Source: an uncultured Erysipelotrichaceae bacterium (GTDB lineage: Bacteria > Bacillota_I > Bacilli_A > Erysipelotrichales > Coprobacillaceae). Taken from it: a stretch of DNA of 52,853 bases. This document shows, piece by piece, positions 28,921 to 37,208 of this stretch (its first letter is position 1; the number at the start of each line of letters is the position of its first letter). A program made the position numbers and the translations under genes. The notes beneath the pieces were generated by a model. That model had not been told where the DNA came from and did not search any database. It saw only the letters and a list, made by a program, of their open reading frames with translations. The stretch lies in assembly GCA_900550005.1 (NCBI GenBank), contig URQL01000001.1, forward strand, positions 1 through 52,853, given 5' to 3'.

Positions 28921-29612
28921 TCTACCCCTCCTATAAGTGTCGTTGATAATAAATTCGCTATATATAAGATATACATGCTAAGCAAGAAAAGTGGTATTGA
29001 GTTAATAGCTCCAATAAAAAATAAAGTTTGTTCTTGTTGGTGTTTTCTTTGACTCGCTTCTATTTCATTTAAACGTTGGTGTAATGAACCAAATTCTTTC
29101 ACAAGCAATTCCTTATTTAAAAAATTAAATTGGTAAAGATCTAACATCATTTCACGAATACTTTCGTTATGGTACTGACTTAAAAATTCACGATAAAAGA
29201 TTTGATTCGTAGGATCTTTTTCAACCTGATCAACTAAATAAATTAAATCCCGCTTAAAAGAAAGCGGACAAGTAGGAATTGATTTTTTTAAAGTGTTAGG
29301 AATATTGTTTGACATAATCAACACTTCTAATGAGGATAACCATAAAGGAAAATCATATTCTACCTCCCTCGCTTTATTAGTGGCCTTTGTTTTAATAAAA
29401 AAATAAGGAATAAAATAGCCCAATACGCATAAACCGACACCTAATAAAATAAAAGTCACCGTAAAACTTTTAAATACAAAAAGATAAAGTGGGACTAGCA
29501 AGATAGCAAAGAAAAAAACGAATCCCATTTTCCATTGGAAATACAATTCTTTATGGAGATTTAAAATTTTCAAATAATCAATACCCTCTTTTTCAATTAA
29601 CCATTCTTTCAT
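28917..29612 (-). CDS. TadC-like type II/IV secretion platform protein
   Basis: 231-residue inner-membrane protein of the GspF/TadC superfamily: membrane helices near residues 28-48, 52-72 and 200-222, and a cytoplasmic helical domain between them. Located directly after TadB-like and the CpaF ATPase in the standard order. It would form half of the assembly platform that the ATPase drives. Assignment relies on size, topology and position more than on motif. Confidence 0.82.
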   Translation of the reverse strand: MKEWLIEKEGIDYLKILNLHKELYFQWKMGFVFFFAILLVPLYLFVFKSFTVTFILLGVGLCVLGYFIPYFFIKTKATNKAREVEYDFPLWLSSLEVLIMSNNIPNTLKKSIPTCPLSFKRDLIYLVDQVEKDPTNQIFYREFLSQYHNESIREMMLDLYQFNFLNKELLVKEFGSLHQRLNEIEASQRKHQQEQTLFFIGAINSIPLFLLSMYILYIANLLSTTLIGGVE

Positions 29613-29616
29613 TTTT

Positions 29617-30387
29617 TCACTTCTTCCTTTCTTTTAACCAATCTCCTGTAAGTCCACAAGTTACTAATGTATAAGCAAGTAATAAAATTTCAAAATAAAT
29701 AAAAGTAACGATCTGATACGCATCTATTCCAAACAAAGGTTCCATAAGATCCTTAGGAAAGAAATATAAACAAAACAAAGAAATACCAATCGACAATAAG
29801 GTAAAATAAATGTTTGTTTGTCGTACTTGATTCTTTTGCTTTTGAAATTGGATCATATCGCTTTGCCAAGTTTCATAATCCACATGTTCTAATGAAGAAT
29901 AAACTTGATTACCACCAATCATTTCTCCTAGAATCAAATAGGCATGAAGTTTCTTTAAATAATGATGAGGGTATTTTTCTTCAATAATTCTTAAAGCTTC
30001 TTCATAGGGAACCCCTGTTTCAATAGCCTCAATGGCTTTTGTAATTAAACTCAACATAATGCTTTTATTACTCGTAAAAGCTTCACGAGTCATTTCTAAA
30101 GCTGTTTTGATTTTCTTATGTGTTTTGTATTGAATGATCATTTGTTTTAAATAAAGGCAATAATCATTAAATCTTTGAAATTCATAAGTATAACGAAATT
30201 GAGCATAAATAATGTAAGGTAACACTACAATAATCGTTATAAATAAAAACAAAGCATAGATCCACTTTAATTTATGAACTAATGATAGACCAATAATGAT
30301 AAAGGAATAAATAAGCAAATTCTTTAAATAATGAACAATAGAGTACTTATAACCTAACTTTTCAATTGATAATCGTAATTTATTCAT
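29617..30387 (-). CDS. TadB-like type II/IV secretion platform protein
   Basis: 256-residue GspF-superfamily membrane protein: N-terminal helices near 25-60, a cytoplasmic helical domain including AIETGVPYEEALRIIEEKYP (typical GspF repeat) and YLILGEMIGGNQ, and two C-terminal helices near 190-245. Start overlaps the ATPase gene by 8 bases and the gene ends 4 bases before TadC. Platform partner of the CpaF ATPase. Confidence 0.85.
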   Translation of the reverse strand: MNKLRLSIEKLGYKYSIVHYLKNLLIYSFIIIGLSLVHKLKWIYALFLFITIIVVLPYIIYAQFRYTYEFQRFNDYCLYLKQMIIQYKTHKKIKTALEMTREAFTSNKSIMLSLITKAIEAIETGVPYEEALRIIEEKYPHHYLKKLHAYLILGEMIGGNQVYSSLEHVDYETWQSDMIQFQKQKNQVRQTNIYFTLLSIGISLFCLYFFPKDLMEPLFGIDAYQIVTFIYFEILLLAYTLVTCGLTGDWLKERKK

Positions 30388-31549
30388 CTACTTGATCTCC
30401 TTTCCATTCTAAATGCTCATTGTATTCCATAAAGCGCTCATTTAACCACTCAGGGATCGGATAATATTGTACATAATATTCTTCGTTACGTTTTTTAACT
30501 TCATAAATCATTTGATGATGTCGAACTTGATCAAAATCTAACCAAAATACGGCAATTTGACTAATATAACGATATGTATGATCATTATCTACATCTGCTT
30601 TCACACGAACGCCAATATCAACAGACTGATAAATCATATTTTCAATCTTATCATTACTCAATTCATTCCCTTCTAACATATTTAAAACTCGCTTAGGAAT
30701 ATTGTAAACATGATCTGTATGCAAAGTCGTAATGATCTTAGCCCCTGTCGAAATTGATTTAAGAAGTTCCTTTACCTCGTAACCTCTTGCTTCAGATAAT
30801 AAGATCCATTTCGGTAACATACGCATACAACTTTTAATGGCTTGATCATAATTAACTCTTTCCCCCACTTTTAATTCGACAATATCCTTTTTAGGATAGA
30901 GTTTATTTAAATGCAATTCGATCGTATCTTCAATCGTGATAATTCTTTCATAACTTGGAATATAGGACGTTAAAAACTTCGCCAGCTCTGTCTTTCCATC
31001 ACCGGTCATACCAATAATAAAAAAATTAAGTTGACTATGAATACTTGTTCTAAAAAAGTTGATTACTTCTTTTGAACAATATTCTTGCTTTACCATTTTT
31101 TCTTCATTGATTCTAGCAATACAAGGTGTTTTACGTATTGACATAGACGTTCCACTTGTGGAAAAAGAAGAATGAGTAAACTGTAACCTTAAATCATTGA
31201 AATCTGCTTCTAAAATAGGATTAACCACATTAAACTGTTGATTCTCCACATTGGATATCTTATACGCTATTTTTTCAATTTCTTCACTATTTAATTGAAT
31301 GTCCTCACATTCATAACGTCCTTTATTGATGTGATTCAACCAAATGGAATGACTATTACAATTAATATCGGTAATATTAATATCATCAACTAAAGGTTGA
31401 ATTTTACCAAAAAATTGAGGATCTCTAAGATCCTCAATAACATCTTGTACTTCATTTACAGGCGCAATTTCTTCTTTTACTTCACTTTTCATCGTTGGTG
31501 TGAAGTAATCAACATCTTCATTTTTCTTAAACCATTTCATTACTATCAT
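30380..31549 (-). CDS. CpaF/TadA-type pilus assembly ATPase
   Basis: 389-residue hexameric secretion ATPase. N-terminal domain with SFSTSGTSMSIRK (the arginine-rich substrate loop), Walker A GMTGDGKTELA near residue 180, acidic box TIEDTIELH, the Walker B-like segment KWILLSEARG (Glu in place of the usual GE), and His box TTLHTDH near 277. It powers assembly of the small pilins encoded on either side. The presence of only one ATPase suggests the extension-dominant mode of Tad systems. The first in-frame ATG is used; an internal ATG four codons later is an alternative. Confidence 0.93.
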   Translation of the reverse strand: MIVMKWFKKNEDVDYFTPTMKSEVKEEIAPVNEVQDVIEDLRDPQFFGKIQPLVDDINITDINCNSHSIWLNHINKGRYECEDIQLNSEEIEKIAYKISNVENQQFNVVNPILEADFNDLRLQFTHSSFSTSGTSMSIRKTPCIARINEEKMVKQEYCSKEVINFFRTSIHSQLNFFIIGMTGDGKTELAKFLTSYIPSYERIITIEDTIELHLNKLYPKKDIVELKVGERVNYDQAIKSCMRMLPKWILLSEARGYEVKELLKSISTGAKIITTLHTDHVYNIPKRVLNMLEGNELSNDKIENMIYQSVDIGVRVKADVDNDHTYRYISQIAVFWLDFDQVRHHQMIYEVKKRNEEYYVQYYPIPEWLNERFMEYNEHLEWKGDQVDE

Positions 31550-31584
31550 TTCTTATGGAAATGATTATTCACATCCTTTCTAAA

Positions 31585-31749
31585 TTAGTTTGTAGGAATT
31601 TGTTTTGTGGCTTGATCCCACATTTTTGTTTGTGCTGTTTGTGCACTGGTATTATTATTTTTTGTAAGAGATAATGCAGCCACTAATACTAATGCTGCTA
31701 CTGCAATAACAACAACTAACCCTAACGCTTGTTTTAATGAAAAATCCAT
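31585..31749 (-). CDS. Flp-like major pilin candidate (54 aa)
   Basis: ATG at 31749 with AGGAGGAT upstream; ends in TAA at 31585. Encodes MDFSLKQALGLVVVIAVAAL, a membrane helix to about residue 28, then a short Asn/Thr/Gln-rich tail with one Trp, ending IPTN. Size and layout fit Flp pilins of Tad systems, and it sits right before the ATPase as flp does in many tad loci. Unlike classic Flp it has no Gly-containing leader or Glu-Tyr pair. The strong ribosome binding site suggests high expression, hence the major-pilin assignment. Confidence 0.7.
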   Translation of the reverse strand: MDFSLKQALGLVVVIAVAALVLVAALSLTKNNNTSAQTAQTKMWDQATKQIPTN

Positions 31750-31750
31750 C

Positions 31751-32131
31751 TTAAATATCCTCCTCTAATATAATCGTTCTACGACTTTCTATTTCTGTTT
31801 TTTTTCCATTTACATGTTGGAATGTTTGTTTAATTTTCAAATCGATTAAACCATTTAAATAATCCACATCTAAAATTTCAACTTCAATATCACAATCACT
31901 ACTTTTATTTAAAACCACTTCTTTTAATACTTCACCTACAAGTTGTTCATTACTTTTAATGTTTTGATAAGGTGTAGAAGCTTGTTTTAAAGCTTGGTAT
32001 GAAGCCATTTGACTTAATCTTTGTGTTTCATTTTGATTATACGTTTTTGTACTTAAATCACTGATACACAATAAAAATATAAACTGACAAACAGTTATGA
32101 TAGAAAACTTTAAAGCTAATTTCATTGACAT
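31751..32131 (-). CDS. TadE-like pseudopilin candidate (126 aa)
   Basis: N-terminal membrane helix (about residues 7-25) followed by an extracytoplasmic alpha/beta domain ending in KTEIESRRTIILEEDI. Size and position next to the Flp-like gene fit TadE/TadF-type minor pseudopilins. Its N-terminus differs from the shared motif of the other small proteins. The gene directly abuts the adhesin stop codon (1-base gap), so the two are likely coupled. Confidence 0.62.
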   Translation of the reverse strand: MSMKLALKFSIITVCQFIFLLCISDLSTKTYNQNETQRLSQMASYQALKQASTPYQNIKSNEQLVGEVLKEVVLNKSSDCDIEVEILDVDYLNGLIDLKIKQTFQHVNGKKTEIESRRTIILEEDI

Positions 32132-34084
32132 TTACTCTTTTCTATACTTATTCATCTCATTAAAGACAGCTTGACCATCTTGTTCTATAATTGATTCTTT
32201 CAATTGTTCATTTTCTTCCTGTGACCAAGTGTAGTGATACTTTAATTGTTCACTTTCTAAATCTGTCACTAATTTTTGATTCAATTCACCCACTTTAAGC
32301 CACTTAGAATTTGAATTTAATGTATTTAAAGTATTTTTACCAATATAGCGTAATTCCTTTTGATTAGAACCATAATGTACATTATCGATATAGACTTTAT
32401 ACGTTTTTGTAACACTTTTATGATAACGATCTGTTAAACGATAAATCACATCAAACGTTCCTTCTTTACTCGAATTAGGATATTGGATCACTTCTATTTT
32501 GTCCGAGATATTCCCGTCTTCTTTATCCTCACCCGTTACTTGGTCTAATAAAACCTGCTTATCAATGGTTTCACCAACAAAAAAGTAACGATCAAAACCT
32601 GTGATCACCGGAGGATCATTTACAATAACTTGTAATTTCTTACTTGCTTGTTTACCGCCAGAATCACTTACCTGATATTCGACATAATAAGTACCACTTA
32701 CGGTTGTCTTTTGATTTTGATCCTTAGGTACAGGCTCCTTGATCACTTTAAGTTTACTTGTTAAATCGCCATCCTCTTTATCCCATGCTTTAGCATGATT
32801 TAATGGATAAAAAGGATCACCTAATTGAATAATCAGATTTTCCCCATCAATAAAAGGGCCTTCATTATTTACTATAGGTAAAATAATCATTGGCGCTTCA
32901 TTTTCCCAAATGGCTGTTAATGTACCATCACCTACGTCAAATGTATACGTCTTATTGGTTAGTGTTCCTTTACCAGTTAACTTCCATCCTGCAAAGCGAT
33001 AACCTGATTTTATCGGATCACTGATCGTTATCGTTTTACCTTTGATTTCATTTTTCGTTATCTTTTGACTATTTCCTTGATAAACTCCTCCATTAGGATC
33101 AATCTCTAAACGACCTTCTAAATTACGTGATTCAACGCGTAAATAAACAGGTTGATTTTGTTTACCTGTTGTCACCGTTTCAACAAGTCCTTGTAAATTA
33201 CCACTCGTCAATGCAATAATTTCTTTCGAACTATTTTGTAAATCGCCATACATCTTATTGCTTTTTGCAATAACATAACCCGCCTTTCCACCATTAGGAC
33301 ATGTGATATAAAGTTTTTGTCCTTGTCTTTCAACATGAAAAAGCTCACTTGAATAATTAAACCAATGTAAAATTTGACTCGTATCTTCGACATAGGTATA
33401 GTAAACATTCTTAGAAAAATCATATTTATCTAAATAAACCGTTTGACATTTTGATGAATCATAGCTCATCTTATCCGGTACTTTATCTAATCGTTGCATG
33501 ATATAAACATAATCATTGTACAATTCATAAAAACGATTTTGATAAGTGTAATGATTAAAATCCATTAAAGACAAAATCGTATGATAAGAACTATCTAAGC
33601 TTAGACGATTAAAAAATGCATCCCTTTCTTCACACATAACTTCCCAAATCAAAGTCTGTAAAGCTAAAAAATGGATCCGACGATCCACTTGATTGTTATC
33701 AAATTGTTCTTGTGGTGATAATAATTGCGTTAATCTAGATACTAATTTTTTCTTTACTTGCCAAGATGTTTTACTATTATAACATCTCTTGAATAAAGCA
33801 TCCTGATCACTGGCATTGTAAGTAATCGAACTATAAGAATCAACTCCCGGCTGAATACAAAATAAAATTTGATTTGTATCTTGATCTTTAATAATGAAAT
33901 TGTCTAACTTACTGGCATTGCCACTCCCGTTAAAATTTTCATGGTTGCCAATCTTACCTTGATAACGATTCATGATCCCTACAATTTCTTCCTTCATAAC
34001 AACAGCAGAAGTTACTTTAAAACTAAAACAAACCGTCATAATAAAAATAAAAGCCATTAACCCTCCATGAACAATACGCTTCAT
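32132..34084 (-). CDS. Secreted thioester-domain adhesin with DUF5011-like repeats
   Basis: 650 residues, first gene of the Tad-like operon. Signal peptide about 1-27. Then a thioester domain: Cys in LFCIQPGVDS (near 75) and Gln in ALQTLIWEVM (near 138) form the Cys-Gln pair that covalently traps host amines in this domain family. Next an InlB B-repeat-like segment (about 323-392, GYRFAGWKLTGKG), two DUF5011/HYR-like Ig domains (about 393-568), and a helical tail to the C-terminus. There is no LPxTG and no C-terminal membrane helix, so it is not sortase-anchored. A natural inference is that it is carried by the Tad-like pilus encoded downstream. Confidence 0.85.
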   Translation of the reverse strand: MKRIVHGGLMAFIFIMTVCFSFKVTSAVVMKEEIVGIMNRYQGKIGNHENFNGSGNASKLDNFIIKDQDTNQILFCIQPGVDSYSSITYNASDQDALFKRCYNSKTSWQVKKKLVSRLTQLLSPQEQFDNNQVDRRIHFLALQTLIWEVMCEERDAFFNRLSLDSSYHTILSLMDFNHYTYQNRFYELYNDYVYIMQRLDKVPDKMSYDSSKCQTVYLDKYDFSKNVYYTYVEDTSQILHWFNYSSELFHVERQGQKLYITCPNGGKAGYVIAKSNKMYGDLQNSSKEIIALTSGNLQGLVETVTTGKQNQPVYLRVESRNLEGRLEIDPNGGVYQGNSQKITKNEIKGKTITISDPIKSGYRFAGWKLTGKGTLTNKTYTFDVGDGTLTAIWENEAPMIILPIVNNEGPFIDGENLIIQLGDPFYPLNHAKAWDKEDGDLTSKLKVIKEPVPKDQNQKTTVSGTYYVEYQVSDSGGKQASKKLQVIVNDPPVITGFDRYFFVGETIDKQVLLDQVTGEDKEDGNISDKIEVIQYPNSSKEGTFDVIYRLTDRYHKSVTKTYKVYIDNVHYGSNQKELRYIGKNTLNTLNSNSKWLKVGELNQKLVTDLESEQLKYHYTWSQEENEQLKESIIEQDGQAVFNEMNKYRKE

Positions 34085-34104
34085 TTTCTCCCTCCTTTCT
34101 TTTA

Positions 34105-34142
34105 TAAAATAAAATAGAAAATAGCTGATCCACTATTTTCTA
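34105..34142 (-). promoter_or_regulatory. Hairpin in the Tad operon leader, possible attenuator
   Basis: 10-bp perfect stem TAGAAAATAG/CTATTTTCTA with 8-base loop followed on the minus strand by TTTTATTTTAT, 20-odd bases before the ribosome binding site of the adhesin gene. It is terminator-like but the U run is interrupted. A TATGAT -10-like box lies upstream. No ligand-binding element was seen. Confidence 0.4.
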
Positions 34143-34209
34143 CACTAACATCATAACACATCTTGCGTTAATTTTTATCCCATCTTTGTCACGATTTTTT
34201 CTCACGTTT

Positions 34210-34694
34210 TTACCATTTATTATAATGAACAACCGTTTGATCAAATAAATCTCTGCTTTCATTTTTTTTCTTCTTGAGGATAACCAAAAGCAATGATGGA
34301 ATAAGGAACTTGATCTTCAGGTAAGTTAAAGAGTTCTTTTTGGGCTTGTACACGTTCCATTTGTGGATAAGTTCCAAACCAAACACTACCTATTCCCAAA
34401 TCTTGAACCGCTAAAATCATATTCTGACCTGCAATAGCACCATCAATGATCCAATAATCCTTAATCATCTCAAAGGCTTTACTTGTATCCCCACAAATTA
34501 AAATTGCCAACGGTGCTTTTTCTAATAATTTAGCTGGTTTCCCATTAGCATCAGCCATTTGTTTTAAAATAGTCGAATCATCAACAACAATAAATGACCA
34601 ATCTCGAGCATTAACACAAGTCGGTCCACTCATCCCCGCCTTTAAAATCGTGTTGATCACTTCTTCTTGAAAAAATAGCATCTAACGTATTCAT
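34210..34694 (-). pseudogene. Nitroreductase-family flavoprotein, damaged at both ends
   Basis: The intact core (INTILKAGMSGPTCVNARDW to IIAFGYPQEEKK) matches FMN nitroreductases. Upstream, ATG at 34694 behind AGGAGGA opens MNTLDAIFSRRS, the usual start, but in another frame; the normal RKY segment between SRRS and EVINT is missing, with the junction in the AAGAAGAAGTG repeat (about 34661-34671). Downstream, an 8-A run (34262-34269) ends the frame early, while another frame continues NESRDLFDQTVVHYNKW to TAA at 34210, the expected C-terminus. Thus one deletion-type and one homopolymer lesion. The 140-residue central fragment could be translated but lacks part of the FMN phosphate site. Confidence 0.82.
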
Positions 34695-34709
34695 TTTCAT
34701 TCCTCCTAT

Positions 34710-34764
34710 AAAAAAGGTAGTGTCAAAAATGTGTATTAAATAGCTAAAATACACTACCTTTATT
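34710..34764. repeat. 11-bp inverted repeat with U-rich flanks
   Basis: AAAGGTAGTGT (34713-34723) and ACACTACCTTT (34751-34761) enclose 27 bases, themselves carrying a shorter TGTATT/AAATACA inverted repeat. T runs follow in both directions, so it may act as a bidirectional terminator; GGTAGTGT ends also look like small transposon termini. Neither role is certain. Confidence 0.55.
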
Positions 34765-34900
34765 TTTATCTATATAAACAGTAAAATGATTACTATATCT
34801 ATCTTAATAATCATCTTTTTTCGTCTTATACTAAAAAAGATGAAACTCCTATGCTATACTTAGTCTGCAAACAATATACATAACGAAAGGATGTTCCATC
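34765..34900. other. Intergenic segment upstream of a small ORF
   Basis: Contains a TATACT box near 34855-34860 and AACGAAAGGATG before the ATG at 34901. Nothing else recognised. Confidence 0.4.
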
Positions 34901-35059
34901 ATGCATAGTATAATACATTTAATTGACTCTATTGAATCTTTTTCTAACCAAAATTTTAAATTTTCTCAATTTTTTCAACCTTTGGATATTTTAAATAAGA
35001 TTCCTGATTCTATTTCTGAACACCTTAATAATATCGATTTCATTTTTCATAAATTTTAG
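34901..35059 (+). CDS. Orphan small ORF, 52 aa, unknown
   Basis: ATG at 34901 with GAAAGGATG a few bases upstream, TAG at 35057-35059. Encodes MHSIIHLIDSIESFSNQNFK and continues with a Phe/Ile-rich, mildly acidic sequence. No signal peptide or membrane helix. I recognise no family; it could be the 5' end of a lost transposase gene, since an inverted repeat lies just upstream and no coding sequence follows for 500 bases. Whether it is expressed is uncertain. Confidence 0.35.
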   Translation: MHSIIHLIDSIESFSNQNFKFSQFFQPLDILNKIPDSISEHLNNIDFIFHKF

Positions 35060-35284
35060 ACTCTACCTAAAAAAAGCATAAACCCTTATCGTCTGGATTG
35101 ATGCATAAGCTACTCGACTTCTACATTATACCTTCAGTTTATTAAAAATTTAATGGTAAATCGATATACTATAATTAGATTTTAAGAAACCTAAAATTAA
35201 TTATCCTACAAAATTACTTTTTTTCTAATTTTTATTGAATTATTTACGAATATATTATAAAATCATTTCAACAAATCTAAATAA
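35060..35284. other. Intergenic region with probable asnB promoter
   Basis: No gene seen. TTGAAT (35235-35240) and TATAAA (35256-35261) separated by 15 bp lie about 25 bases before the T-box leader and are the likely, though short-spaced, promoter. Confidence 0.4.
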
Positions 35285-35557
35285 AACAAAAAGGCAATGA
35301 TGAGGAGAAGTAATTTAATCATGAAGCTTTAGCGAGTTAGGGATGGTGAAAGCCTAATAGTGGACGATTTAATGAATAACACCTTGGAGCTGTCTACCAA
35401 AAGCTTAGAAGCAAGTAGGCTAGAACGTCACCAGTAACGTAACTACTGGCGGGGATCTTATACTCTTTGAAGTATGTATGTACCATGTGCTATAAGAAAA
35501 CTTTTAGTTTATGGAGAAGGTACTCGCTTTATTTTAAAGCGAGTTTTTGTTTTTTTT
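35285..35557 (+). promoter_or_regulatory. T-box leader with Asn (AAC) specifier
   Basis: tRNA-sensing leader RNA. Stem I contains the AATGATGAGGAGAAGTA start, the apical AGCGAGTTAGGGATGGTGA segment and the specifier loop GAATAACACC followed by TTGGAGC; AAC at 35378-35380 is an Asn codon, agreeing with the downstream asparagine synthase. The T-box-like sequence GAAGGTACTCGC (about 35516-35527) overlaps the terminator stem ACTCGCTTT/AAAGCGAGT (35522-35544), which is followed by a long T run. Uncharged tRNA-Asn should favour antitermination. Confidence 0.88.
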
Positions 35558-35577
35558 AAACAAAGGGGGAAAATATT

Positions 35578-37164
35578 ATGTGTGGATTTGTCGTTGTAAA
35601 AAGTGATCAAGTATCAATGGAATTATTTAAAAAAGCATTAAAAAGAATTGTTCATCGTGGTCCTGACTACGATAAAATCATGAAGAAAGACGCTATTTTA
35701 TGGGGATTTAATCGTCTAGCTATCATGGACTTATCACCACTTGGAAATCAACCTTTCCAAGATTTAAACACAATGGTTGTATGTAATGGGGAAATATACA
35801 ATTATTCAGAACTTAAAAAAATGTTAGAAAAAGAATTCGCCTTTAAATCAGGAAGTGATTGTGAAGTTTTAGCACCACTTTATAAAAAATTTGGTATGGA
35901 AATTTTATGTAAATATTTAGACGGAGAATTTGCTTGTGTTCTTTATGATCAAGATACCAAACAAATCTTTGCTGCACGTGATCCAATTGGAATTCGACCA
36001 CTTTTCTATGGTTATACTTCTATCGATCACCAAATTGCTTTTAGCTCTGAAGCTAAATGATTAATCGATCTTTGTGATGAAATTTATCCTTTTCCACCAG
36101 GACATTATTATCAAGATGGTAAATTTATTTGTTATAATGAAATTGCAAAACCTCGAAGAATGAATGACGATTCAATCGATCAAATTGCTTTAGAACTTCG
36201 TACTCGTCTTGAAAAAGCTGTTGATAAACGTTTGCAATCCGATGCACCCATCGGCTACTTGCTTAGCGGTGGCTTAGACTCTTCTCTTGTTTGTGCATTA
36301 GGTGCAAAAAAAAGTAAAACACCTATTAAAACATTTGCTATTGGAATGAAACAGGATCCTATCGATTTAAAATACGCAAAAGAAGTGGCAGATTACATTC
36401 ACAGTGATCACACTGAAATCATTATTACCAAAGAAGATGTTCTTCAAGCTTTAAAAGAAGTTATTTATCATTTAGAAACATGGGACATTACAACCATTCG
36501 TGCAAGTATTGCTATGTATTTACTTTGTAAAGCGATCCATCAACAAACCGACATTAAAGTTATTCTGACTGGTGAAGTCAGTGATGAATTATTTGGTTAC
36601 AAATATACAGATTTTGCACCAAATCCTAAAGCTTTTCAAGAAGAAGCACAAAAACGAATCAACGAACTCTATATGTACGATGTTTTACGTGCAGATCGCT
36701 GTATCAGCGCTCATGCGTTAGAAGGACGTGTTCCTTTTGCCGATCTTGACTTTGTAGACTATGCCATAAGTATCAATCCTGCTAAGAAAATGAATATTTA
36801 TCAAAAAGGAAAATACTTACTTCGTCATGCCTTTGAAGGGACAAACCTTCTTCCAGATTCCATTTTATTTAGAGAAAAAGCCGCTTTTAGTGATGCAGTA
36901 GGTCATTCTATGGTAGTTTACTTAAAAGAATATGCTAATTCTATTTATAGTGATGAAGATTTGCAAAACGCTAAAATAAAATACCCTGATCATACTCCTT
37001 TTACAAAAGAATCTTTACTTTATCGTGATATTTTTGAAAGTTATTATCCAAATAAAAGTCATTGGATCAAAGATTATTGGATGCCTAATAAGGATTGGGA
37101 ACATTGTGATGTTGATGATCCAAGTGCTCGTGTTTTAATTAATTATGGTAAAAGTGGTAAATAA
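35578..37164 (+). pseudogene. asnB: Asparagine synthase (glutamine-hydrolysing), one in-frame TGA
   Basis: 528-codon frame interrupted only by TGA at 36058-36060 (codon 161). Part one is the class II glutaminase with Cys2 (MCGFVVVKS), RGPDYD and CNGEIYNY, ending SSEAK. Immediately after TGA it continues LIDLCDEIYPFPPGHYYQDG, then the synthetase domain with the PP-loop LLSGGLDSSLV, EVSDELFGYKY and EGRVPFADLDF. The two halves are thus contiguous and conserved. The position after SSEAK is usually Gly, Ala or Asn in relatives, so a GGA-to-TGA change fits. An ATG at 36160 could in theory restart an isolated synthetase domain. The regulatory T-box upstream is intact, so loss of function, if real, is recent. 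Confidence 0.87.
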
Positions 37165-37167
37165 AAC

Positions 37168-37208
37168 AAAAACTCATCATCAAGCTTGCTTGATCATGAG
37201 TTTTTTTA
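37168..37208. terminator. Bidirectional terminator between asnB and the convergent gene
   Basis: 16-bp stem AAACTCATCATCAAGC / GCTTGATCATGAGTTT with one mismatch, followed by seven T on plus and a T-rich stretch on minus. Confidence 0.85.

Noticed and set aside
20552..36060. Reassignment of TGA to tryptophan (Mollicute-type code), suggested by TGA interruptions in GGT and asnB
   Set aside because: TGG is used for Trp throughout, TGA properly ends the Crp/Fnr gene (46955-46957) and the GH5 frame, and other lesions are TAG stops or frameshifts. Nonsense mutation or error is simpler.
36160..37164. Second part of asnB taken as an independent synthetase gene
   Set aside because: No ribosome binding site precedes ATG 36160, and conserved coding sequence runs unbroken from the TGA to this ATG, so it is one interrupted gene.
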